Part shown: piece after piece, positions 1 to 5,586 of the stretch | Numbering within the stretch: the first letter of the stretch is position 1 | Layout of the letters: each line of letters starts with the position of its first letter | Origin: Lachnospiraceae bacterium UBA1718 | GTDB taxonomy: Bacteria; Bacillota; Clostridia; Lachnospirales; Lachnospiraceae | Assembly: GCA_002317245.1 (NCBI GenBank) | Contig: DCIU01000035.1 | Location: forward strand, 2,778 to 9,743 | DNA length: 6,966 bases | Direction of reading: 5' to 3' | Notes under the pieces: model-generated | Told to the model about the DNA's origin: nothing | The model's input: only the letters and a program-made list of their open reading frames with translations | Databases searched by the model: none | Position numbers and translations under genes: made by a program

Positions 1-80
1 CCTTTTCCAAATTCATATCCTGTTACTCTGAAGTTGTCACGGTACAAACCCTTAATCTCGTATACTGTTATCTTTTTCAT
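1..80 (-). CDS. Aspartoacylase/succinylglutamate desuccinylase-like (M14 superfamily) protein, second copy, N-terminal fragment
   Basis: Only the first 26 codons are in the window; the gene runs off the left edge. The visible protein starts MKKITVYEIKGLYRDNF and continues to about EFGKG. The start ATG (80-78) overlaps the TGA of the preceding gene in an ATGA arrangement, which implies translational coupling, and an AAGAGGT ribosome site lies at 96-90 with 9 bases of spacing. From memory, this N-terminus resembles a Clostridia family of M14-like zinc hydrolases that often sits beside another member of the same family. No zinc ligand lies in the visible part, so the family call rests on that resemblance and on position. 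The gene itself is secure; the product is moderately likely. Confidence 0.6.
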   Translation of the reverse strand, partial: MKKITVYEIKGLYRDNFRVTGYEFGK

Positions 81-1024
81 TTGGCGTATACCTCTTTTCT
101 AAGCAGTCTTCCGATGAGCGAACCTTCATCAACAATTGGATATTCTCTGATTGTGAAGAGTATTCCATCAACAGGGCTCTCAATTCTATCAAGCACCTTG
201 CCAGATAATGGATCAATTATCTCTCCAACCAGGTCACCCTTACTTAATTCCTCCCAATGATTAACTCTTGGAACAAACAATCCACCAGTTGAAGCATTAA
301 GAAAGCTTACATCCTCATAATCTCTTGAGATAATTGGCTTATGGGTAGCCTCTGTCTTGCCTTCCCATATTCCCATAGAGCTCATCAGGTTAAAAATTCC
401 GTCGACTAACTGATCACCATATTCCTTGGTGATTCTCATTCCAACGCCCATCTCTACAACGAGACATGGTGTACCTGTGCTGTTAAGACTGTATGCCAGA
501 GTAGATTCCAGAACTGTGCTGGCTCCGTGAACCCAGATGAAGTCCACATTACTCTCCATAGCCATAGGTACAAGAGTATCCTCATGAAGTTCATTAATTC
601 TTATCTGTGGAATCTCTGTAAGATAGATGTTGCTGGCATGAATATCCATTACAACATCAGAGCCTGACAGATCACTAATTACCTTAGAAGCAAGGTATTC
701 TGTCATATTTCCCTCGGAATTACCTGGGAATAGACGATTCATATCCAGGTCAAAGGCCGGGATTCCTCTGGTGATAGAATCTATACCCAATGGATTAATT
801 GCAGGATAGATATCTACAATTCCCTTTAGGCATTCCTTATTCTCCTCTATTCTTCTCTGTAACTCATAACAGACATACTGTCCTTCCAGCTCATCTCCAT
901 GAATTCCAGTAACAATACTGATTCTCTTCTTCTTCTTAACACTGCTCTCTGGTTGAATTCTTCTCTTCTTAATCTCCAGACTTTCATCAACTGGCAATGC
1001 TATCTTAACCACTGTTTTAATCAT
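77..1024 (-). CDS. Succinylglutamate desuccinylase/aspartoacylase family zinc hydrolase (M14 superfamily, COG3608-like)
   Basis: This 315-residue protein is a predicted cytoplasmic zinc-dependent amidohydrolase that cuts an acyl or peptide amide bond; the substrate is unknown. The family zinc site is complete: H42 and E45 in the GIHGDELEG segment, and H129 in MDIHA. The NPLG segment (77-80), DLDMNRLFPG (92-101) and the catalytic glutamate E191 in VVEMG are all present. From about residue 240 to the end there is a small beta-rich domain (GGLF, KGDLVGEIIDPLSGK, SPVDGILF, V-x-x-GSLIGRL) typical of the C-terminal barrel in this family. No signal peptide or membrane segment is seen. A lysine-rich stretch (29-35) precedes the first zinc motif. 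ATG 1024 is preceded by AAAGGGG at a somewhat long spacing. It starts 16 bases after the transglutaminase stop and overlaps the next gene by 4 bases, so it is an internal operon gene. Length fits the family. Confidence 0.88.
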   Translation of the reverse strand: MIKTVVKIALPVDESLEIKKRRIQPESSVKKKKRISIVTGIHGDELEGQYVCYELQRRIEENKECLKGIVDIYPAINPLGIDSITRGIPAFDLDMNRLFPGNSEGNMTEYLASKVISDLSGSDVVMDIHASNIYLTEIPQIRINELHEDTLVPMAMESNVDFIWVHGASTVLESTLAYSLNSTGTPCLVVEMGVGMRITKEYGDQLVDGIFNLMSSMGIWEGKTEATHKPIISRDYEDVSFLNASTGGLFVPRVNHWEELSKGDLVGEIIDPLSGKVLDRIESPVDGILFTIREYPIVDEGSLIGRLLRKEVYAK

Positions 1025-1040
1025 TAGAGTAATATCCCCT

Positions 1041-1859
1041 TTACATTACTTCCTGAATGGATTTTTTCTCTATTACGCTTACGCTTATTCTCTGCATCTG
1101 GTCTCCACCACCATGCATAATACCTCGGTTGATCTGGCACTCACAGGCTTCTCTTCCGCAGCCTATCCTAATATGTGAATCGCTGACAACCATATTATTG
1201 GTCGGATCAATTCCAATCCACTTACCCTCATTAACTACTTCAACCCAGGCATGGCTCTCGCCTTCTCCGATTATCAGTCCTGTGACGTATCGTGCTGAAC
1301 ATCCTGCGAGAATTAACAGGGAGATAAGGATGTGCGCATAATCCTGACATACTCCCTTGCCCAGCTCCATTGCTTCTTCTGCACTGGTATTGACACAGGT
1401 ACAGTTCTTCTCATATTTGAATTCATTATAGAGGCGATTCATCATAAGAATTGCCTTATCCACGGGCTTCATCTGGTCAAATCCCTCTGTGGAATCATAT
1501 ATGTTCTGATAATACTCCTTAATCTTAGGACCAGGTACCGTCATCCCGTGGCTATGCCTGAAGAGCATAATCTCATTCTCTGTAGCCTCACAGTCATAAG
1601 AGGAATTACCACATTCCGCCTTACCCGTTAGTCTGAATTTGAAGTATGAATGAGGTTCGGGATTACAACCGAAGATATATCTGTTACCATGGGCATCTTC
1701 TGCCCAATTTGCCTTGGACTCAGGAACCATCTGAATATTTATATCTGATATTTTCTGTCTTGCATTACTGTCTGGAATACATTTAATTGTGTAACGACAT
1801 GAATTAATTGCTTGGGAGTAGAATACTTCCATACAGTAATCGAATATTAATGTCTTAAT
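1041..1859 (-). CDS. Transglutaminase-like superfamily protein (COG1305-type), probable ATT start
   Basis: This is a cytoplasmic papain-fold protein of 272 residues, or 263 if started at ATG 1832. It has an N-terminal beta domain typical of bacterial transglutaminase-like proteins followed by the catalytic core. Numbered from ATG 1832, the triad is C162 (GKGVCQDYAH), H194 (ESHAWVEV) and D209 (GIDPTNN), all intact. The C-terminal IGCGREACECQINRGIMHGGG segment matches the usual end of the family. Members may hydrolyse or transfer amide bonds; in this operon it probably processes the product of the ATP-grasp enzyme, which is inference. Start choice: no ribosome site precedes ATG 1832, but AAGGAAGT (1873-1866) lies six bases before ATT 1859, in frame with no stop between. 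The added residues (M)KTLIFDYC restore an N-terminus like relatives recalled from memory. Upstream in-frame TAA at 1874-1872 limits any further extension. The protein is unusually cysteine rich. It begins 17 bases after the alpha-E stop. Confidence 0.85.
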   Translation of the reverse strand: MKTLIFDYCMEVFYSQAINSCRYTIKCIPDSNARQKISDINIQMVPESKANWAEDAHGNRYIFGCNPEPHSYFKFRLTGKAECGNSSYDCEATENEIMLFRHSHGMTVPGPKIKEYYQNIYDSTEGFDQMKPVDKAILMMNRLYNEFKYEKNCTCVNTSAEEAMELGKGVCQDYAHILISLLILAGCSARYVTGLIIGEGESHAWVEVVNEGKWIGIDPTNNMVVSDSHIRIGCGREACECQINRGIMHGGGDQMQRISVSVIEKKSIQEVM

Positions 1860-1865
1860 ATAATC

Positions 1866-1873
1866 ACTTCCTT
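1866..1873 (-). promoter_or_regulatory. Ribosome-binding site that points to ATT 1859 as the transglutaminase start
   Basis: The minus strand reads AAGGAAGT here, seven of eight matches to the AAGGAGGT ideal. It ends 6 bases before ATT 1859-1857, the normal distance for initiation, but 33 bases before ATG 1832. The bases just upstream of ATG 1832 (ATATTCGATTACTGT) hold no purine-rich site. The element lies directly after the TAG of the alpha-E gene. Confidence 0.75.
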
Positions 1874-1876
1874 AAC

Positions 1877-2539
1877 CTATACTATAGCTTCAACAAGATT
1901 AACCGCTCCATAGTAATCAATATCCTGATGGCCAATAAGTTCTACTAGATCTAACAGTTTCTTCTTGTTGTATTTGATTCCACTCTTCTCAACACGTGGA
2001 ACCATTCTGTGTACTTCGCGCACTATTTCCTTACGATCAAGTCCAAGTCTTGCATAGAGATCTATTCTCTCAATTCTCTTGCCAGCCTTAATAATATTAC
2101 GAACCTTCTCCTCATCAATCTGATCATCAACAATTCCCCAGAATGCCAGGATATTGTCCACAACCTTCTGAAGCTCAATCAGTGGTGCATCACTCTCTCT
2201 TGCCTTATTCATCTCATATATAGATAACTGAATATATGAGAGCGACTCAGAACCAATGCTCTCTCTAAGGACAATAGCATTGTCATATGCACGTATAAGA
2301 TTGCTGTAGATTGAATCAGGATTCTCTTCATCGAAGGGATATCTTGCTTTGAAATCACTTGCATCGGCATATATATTAGGAATGTCAATCATGCTACAGA
2401 AGTCAACATATATGTCATCAATGTTATCAATCATTGAATCGTAGCTCTTACAATATAATCTAACGGTTGTATATACTCTCTCTGAATATCTACCTAACCA
2501 AAATAATCTGTCTGCCTGTTCTATCGAGATAATACCCAT
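1877..2539 (-). CDS. Alpha-E domain-containing protein (COG2307-type)
   Basis: This 220-residue protein is almost entirely helical and belongs to the alpha-E family, whose biochemical role is not established. Members nearly always accompany a circularly permuted ATP-grasp protein and a transglutaminase. Family marks seen here are RLFWLGRYSERVYTTVRLY (11-29), the second helical block AYDNAIVLRESIGSESLSY (84-102), FWGIVDDQI (133-141) and KRIERIDLYARL (154-165). It is near the short end for the family, which also has forms of about 300 residues, but no frameshift is visible and both ends match the family. There is no signal peptide or membrane segment. Its ATG lies inside the last codons of the ATP-grasp gene (19-base overlap), so translation of the two is probably coupled and the proteins are likely made in matched amounts and may form a complex (inference). 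Confidence 0.88.
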   Translation of the reverse strand: MGIISIEQADRLFWLGRYSERVYTTVRLYCKSYDSMIDNIDDIYVDFCSMIDIPNIYADASDFKARYPFDEENPDSIYSNLIRAYDNAIVLRESIGSESLSYIQLSIYEMNKARESDAPLIELQKVVDNILAFWGIVDDQIDEEKVRNIIKAGKRIERIDLYARLGLDRKEIVREVHRMVPRVEKSGIKYNKKKLLDLVELIGHQDIDYYGAVNLVEAIV

Positions 2540-3840
2540 GTGTCCTTAAATCCTCCTCCCTGTGATGAATTAACAATGAACGAATCTGGATTTCTTGAGA
2601 AACGTGTAAGTCCACTCTTCCAGACAAGTGGCTCATCCGCCATTAGCACGAAGGCTCTTAAGTCTGCCTTCCTTGGTACTGCCTTACCCTCATCGATAAT
2701 ATCCAAATCCTGGAAGTCAATTACCTCCTGTGCGATGAATCTTCTAGGTTCACGCTTAAGTAATGCAATGAATTTCTCTTTCTCCTCCTTGATCATAGAG
2801 CTTCCAAATACTACTCCGTATCCGCCTGCCTCTGCAACATCCTTAAGCACAAGCTTATCGAAGTTCTCAAGCACATATGTCATATCCTCCTCATAGAATG
2901 GAAGATAGGTTGGAGCGTTCTGAAGTATTGGATCCTCGCCCAGATAATACTTAATCATCTTTGGAACGAAATAATATATTCCCTTATCATCAGCTACACC
3001 ATTACCTGGTGCATTAAGAAGTGCAACATTACCCTTCTTGAATACATCATATATGTGAGGAATACCAATTACTGACTCAGGCTTGAAGGTCATTGGATCC
3101 AGATACTCATCTGAGATTCTTCTATATACAGCACCTACTCTCTCCTTCTTGCCATCAGCAGTTTTGAAATAAAGATTATCATTCTCTACCTCAAGCTCCG
3201 AACCATTTACCAGATGGGCTCCTGTCTGCTCAGCCAGATAAGAATGCTCGAAGTAAGCCGCATTATATCTTCCAGGTGTCAGTATTACTGTATGTCCACC
3301 TACATTAACATTATCAAGAGTTCTTCTAAGTAATGATGCATAATTTCTATTGTCTTCGAGAGCAACATCAGCGAAAGTCTTAGGTGAACTCTTTCTACAC
3401 AGGTCTCTAGCAATCATAGGATAGGAAGCACCTGAAGGAACACGTAAGTTATCCTCTAAGATATACCACTCACCATTCTTACCCTTAACAAGATCAATTC
3501 CCGAGATATGTGAGTAAATATCCTTAACAGGGCTCACACCTTCGCACTCAATCATGTATCCGCTTGATGCAAAAATGAAGTCCTCTGGGACTATGCCATC
3601 CTTTACAATCTTCTTCTCACTGTAGATGTCCTTCAGGAACATATTAAGGGCTACAACTCTCTGCTTAAGACCCTTTTCAAGATAATTAAATTCTTCATTT
3701 TCAATTATTCTTGGAATTGAGTCAAAGGGAAATAATTGTTCCTTAAAATTTCCATTCTTATAAATTCCGAATTTGACACCATATCTTGCCAATAGTGAAT
3801 TGACAGTATCCGTGTGTTCAAGCAATCTCAGGTTTTCCAT
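2521..3840 (-). CDS. Circularly permuted ATP-grasp enzyme (COG2308-type, predicted amidoligase)
   Basis: This 439-residue protein is a predicted ATP-dependent carboxylate-amine ligase of the circularly permuted ATP-grasp type; substrates are unknown. Family motifs occur in order: PFDSIPRII (38-46), LKQRVVALNMFLKDIY (58-73), the acidic LEDNLRVPSGASY (128-140), LTPGRYNAAYFEH (187-199), YRRISDEYLDP (239-249), NGVADDKGIYYFVPKMI (280-296), the ATP-binding lysine and glycine loop VLKDVAEAGGYG (331-342), IAQE (369-372), PRKADLRAFVL (389-399) and the C-terminal VNSSQGGGFKDTWVL (423-437). All look intact, and it ends immediately after the last motif as expected. The start is ATG 3840, because a perfect AAGGAGG lies at 3853-3847 with six bases of spacing. 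It is the first gene of the five-gene operon and overlaps the alpha-E gene by 19 bases. No secretion signal is seen. Confidence 0.92.
   Translation of the reverse strand: MENLRLLEHTDTVNSLLARYGVKFGIYKNGNFKEQLFPFDSIPRIIENEEFNYLEKGLKQRVVALNMFLKDIYSEKKIVKDGIVPEDFIFASSGYMIECEGVSPVKDIYSHISGIDLVKGKNGEWYILEDNLRVPSGASYPMIARDLCRKSSPKTFADVALEDNRNYASLLRRTLDNVNVGGHTVILTPGRYNAAYFEHSYLAEQTGAHLVNGSELEVENDNLYFKTADGKKERVGAVYRRISDEYLDPMTFKPESVIGIPHIYDVFKKGNVALLNAPGNGVADDKGIYYFVPKMIKYYLGEDPILQNAPTYLPFYEEDMTYVLENFDKLVLKDVAEAGGYGVVFGSSMIKEEKEKFIALLKREPRRFIAQEVIDFQDLDIIDEGKAVPRKADLRAFVLMADEPLVWKSGLTRFSRNPDSFIVNSSQGGGFKDTWVLSR
2551..2560 (-). promoter_or_regulatory. Ribosome-binding site for the alpha-E gene inside the ATP-grasp gene
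   Basis: The minus strand reads GGGAGGAGGA. These bases are the three GGA codons for the conserved Gly-Gly-Gly of the ATP-grasp C-terminal SSQGGG motif, plus the last base of the Gln codon. They sit 11 bases before the alpha-E ATG (2539-2537). A second, weaker AAGGA lies at 2547-2543, only 3 bases from the ATG, so either or both may be used. Confidence 0.6.
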
Positions 3841-3846
3841 AGTTCT

Positions 3847-3853
3847 CCTCCTT
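3847..3853 (-). promoter_or_regulatory. Consensus ribosome-binding site of the ATP-grasp gene
   Basis: The minus strand reads AAGGAGG, followed by AGAACT and then ATG 3840-3838. This decides the start: a longer reading from TTG 3864 would encode MIVPRRRT through the ribosome site itself, and the site could not serve that codon. Confidence 0.88.
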
Positions 3854-3893
3854 GGTACAATCAAATTCTTCTAAAAAGCAGATGAATATACAC

Positions 3894-3930
3894 AAAAAAA
3901 GAGCGCTTTTTCTTACGAAAAAACGCTCTT
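3894..3930 (-). terminator. Intrinsic terminator after the nadE-kinase/phosphatase unit, possibly also a leader attenuator
   Basis: On the minus strand the arms are AAGAGCG plus TTTTTTC (3930-3917) and GAAAAAGCGCTCTT (3912-3899), with a 4-base loop GTAA and a single A/C mismatch (3923 against 3906) in an otherwise continuous stem of about 13 pairs. The stem runs into seven T residues (3900-3894) on the minus strand, so termination is for leftward transcription. The plus-strand side has only a poor T-run, so it is not a good bidirectional terminator. The hairpin lies about 95 bases after the kinase/phosphatase stop and about 60 bases before the ATP-grasp ATG. Confidence 0.85.
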
Positions 3931-3946
3931 GCTTTTCATTGTTGAA

Positions 3947-3976
3947 AGTCTATCACAAGAAAAAACACTATGTCAA
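3947..3976 (-). promoter_or_regulatory. Candidate sigma-A promoter for the ATP-grasp operon
   Basis: The minus strand has a perfect TTGACA at 3976-3971, an 18-base spacer, and TAGACT at 3952-3947 (four of six matches to TATAAT) preceded by an extended TGA element at 3955-3953. Transcription would begin near 3940, about 10 bases before the terminator hairpin. A weaker alternative is the TATATT at 3890-3885, which has no good -35. The perfect -35 makes this the better candidate, but the -10 is imperfect. Confidence 0.5.
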
Positions 3977-4024
3977 TGACTATATACACTTATTATTCTG
4001 GTCTACTTACAATTAAGTATAAAA

Positions 4025-5575
4025 TTAGAACTTGAGTATTATGGCAGTGCAGTTATCCATGTTCTCATGCCTGGAAACAGACTTATACAGCTTCTTCATA
4101 GCCCTGTCCCCATCTATCTTCATATATCTCTTTTTAGTATTATCAGACAATACTTTTGACACTCCATCAGTACATATTAGCACAATGTCTCCGGCTTCAA
4201 TTCTTCCCGTTCTGATATATGCCATATCACTTCCTGCAGCATCTTTTTTGCCAAGATATCTTGTAAGAGTATGGAAATCCCTTGGCTTAACATCGAGACC
4301 AGCATCTATTTTTTCACGAGCTAAAGAATGTTCCTTACTTAATAATTCCAGTTTTCCCTTGGATAATTTGTAAATAGGGCTATCGCCAATATTTGCCAGG
4401 CAATATTCGTTATTCTTCCATAAGAATATAGACAGAGTTGTGGCAGTTTTTCCAATCTTCTCGCTTAATATATTAATCTTCTCATTAACCTGAAGAAGGA
4501 ATTCTTCAATTATATTTTCAGCCAATCCTTCATTATAGATATTATTATCAATAAAGTGTGACACTGCCTGAATCGCTGCCTTGGATGCAAGCTCAGCATG
4601 ACAGGATGATGCAACACCATCAGCAACTGCCACAAGATGATACTCATCCTTATTACAGTCAATATATCCCTTAATCTCGCAGTCTTCACCGGCATAGGCA
4701 TACATGGTATCAACCATGAAATTATCCTGATTAACTACTCTGTCACCAATGAAGGTCTTGGCATGGTAATGGACAGAATAGCTCTCTGACAGTTCATTGT
4801 CACTAATCTTACCAAAGAAGTCATTGGAGAAGGCCTTAATAGACTTATATCTCTTATTTGCATCAAGGGATAGTCCGTTAATCAGTGCATTCTGCATCTT
4901 AGCAGTAAGGGACAGCCTTGTTAACATTCCAGGAACCGGATCGAAGGCCTTCCTGTCCTCAGCTGATGGTATGCCCTCTCCAGTTAATAAGAATACTATG
5001 GTTACACACAGGGAGAAAACATCAGACCAGGGTCCCTGAAGATCCTCCCTCAGTTGTTCCGGCGACTCCAAGCCTACATGCCTGAAAATATTATGATTTT
5101 TCAGATGCAGTTCCTTAAGAGAGGTAGCTGCACCAAAGTCAATGAGGTACATAATATTATCTTCTGAGATAATGAAATTACCCGGACTAATGTCACGATG
5201 TATTATTCCTTCTTCATGCATCTGATCCAGAGTTATCATTGCAGTGGGTAATAGCTGCTTAATCATATCAGCAGATATAGTGCCCCCATTTTTCCTTCTG
5301 AATTCAGCAAGGGAAATACCTGTTATAAGCCTCATTACAATATAATGCTTATCTTCATATATAAAATAATCATATATATGCGAGATATTAGGAACATTAT
5401 TCAGTGCCTTAAGAATCTTAGCCTCATGAGACAGACTCCTTTCCGAGCACTTGATAGCTACATATCTGTTAATTAGATGGTCAATTGCCTTATAGGTACT
5501 GCCGAAGCCTCCAGTTCCTATCAGTTCCAATATCTCATATCTGTTGTTAATTCGCGTTCCACGCTTTAACTCCAT
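4025..5575 (-). CDS. Hanks-type Ser/Thr protein kinase fused to a PP2C-family protein phosphatase
   Basis: This is a soluble 516-residue two-domain protein with opposing activities. The kinase domain (about 12-257) has the glycine loop GTGGFG (20-25), ATP lysine K42 in VAIK, helix-C glutamate E51, catalytic D128 and N133 in HRDISPGN, DFG at 146-148, ESPEQL (170-175, APE-like) and SDVFSL (184-189). The lysine normally two residues after the catalytic aspartate is serine (S130). The PP2C domain (about 268-516) has GDRVVNQDN (277-285), the metal aspartate D319 in VAVADG, GKTATTLS (375-382), NIGDSP (395-400), D470 in CTDGVSK and D507 in MDNCTAI, so both halves look active. No membrane segment, PASTA repeat or signal peptide is present, unlike PrkC/PknB receptors. 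The gene starts 11 bases after the nadE stop, preceded only by a weak AGAGAGA site, so coupled translation is likely. Targets are unknown. Confidence 0.93.
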   Translation of the reverse strand: MELKRGTRINNRYEILELIGTGGFGSTYKAIDHLINRYVAIKCSERSLSHEAKILKALNNVPNISHIYDYFIYEDKHYIVMRLITGISLAEFRRKNGGTISADMIKQLLPTAMITLDQMHEEGIIHRDISPGNFIISEDNIMYLIDFGAATSLKELHLKNHNIFRHVGLESPEQLREDLQGPWSDVFSLCVTIVFLLTGEGIPSAEDRKAFDPVPGMLTRLSLTAKMQNALINGLSLDANKRYKSIKAFSNDFFGKISDNELSESYSVHYHAKTFIGDRVVNQDNFMVDTMYAYAGEDCEIKGYIDCNKDEYHLVAVADGVASSCHAELASKAAIQAVSHFIDNNIYNEGLAENIIEEFLLQVNEKINILSEKIGKTATTLSIFLWKNNEYCLANIGDSPIYKLSKGKLELLSKEHSLAREKIDAGLDVKPRDFHTLTRYLGKKDAAGSDMAYIRTGRIEAGDIVLICTDGVSKVLSDNTKKRYMKIDGDRAMKKLYKSVSRHENMDNCTAIILKF

Positions 5576-5586
5576 AATCTATCTCT

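Noticed and set aside
1057..1631. Two plus-strand reading frames opposite the transglutaminase gene
   Set aside because: They are antisense to a gene with an intact catalytic triad and show composition expected of a reverse-complement shadow.
2540..2896. Plus-strand reading frame opposite the ATP-grasp gene
   Set aside because: Antisense shadow, Ser/Pro-rich low-complexity translation with no domain.
3841..3864. ATP-grasp start at TTG 3864, adding MIVPRRRT
   Set aside because: The added codons span a perfect AAGGAGG ribosome site placed exactly for ATG 3840, and no ribosome site serves the TTG.
3885..3890. TATATT as the -10 of the ATP-grasp operon promoter
   Set aside because: No acceptable -35 at 16-18 bases; kept only as an alternative to the TTGACA promoter.
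3841..4024. Riboswitch or T-box in the leader of the ATP-grasp operon
   Set aside because: The space between the candidate start site and the terminator is only about 10 bases, too short for an aptamer, and no known consensus is visible.
4510..4713. 67-codon minus-strand reading frame
   Set aside because: It is out of frame within the well-supported PP2C domain, has no recognisable motif and no ribosome site.
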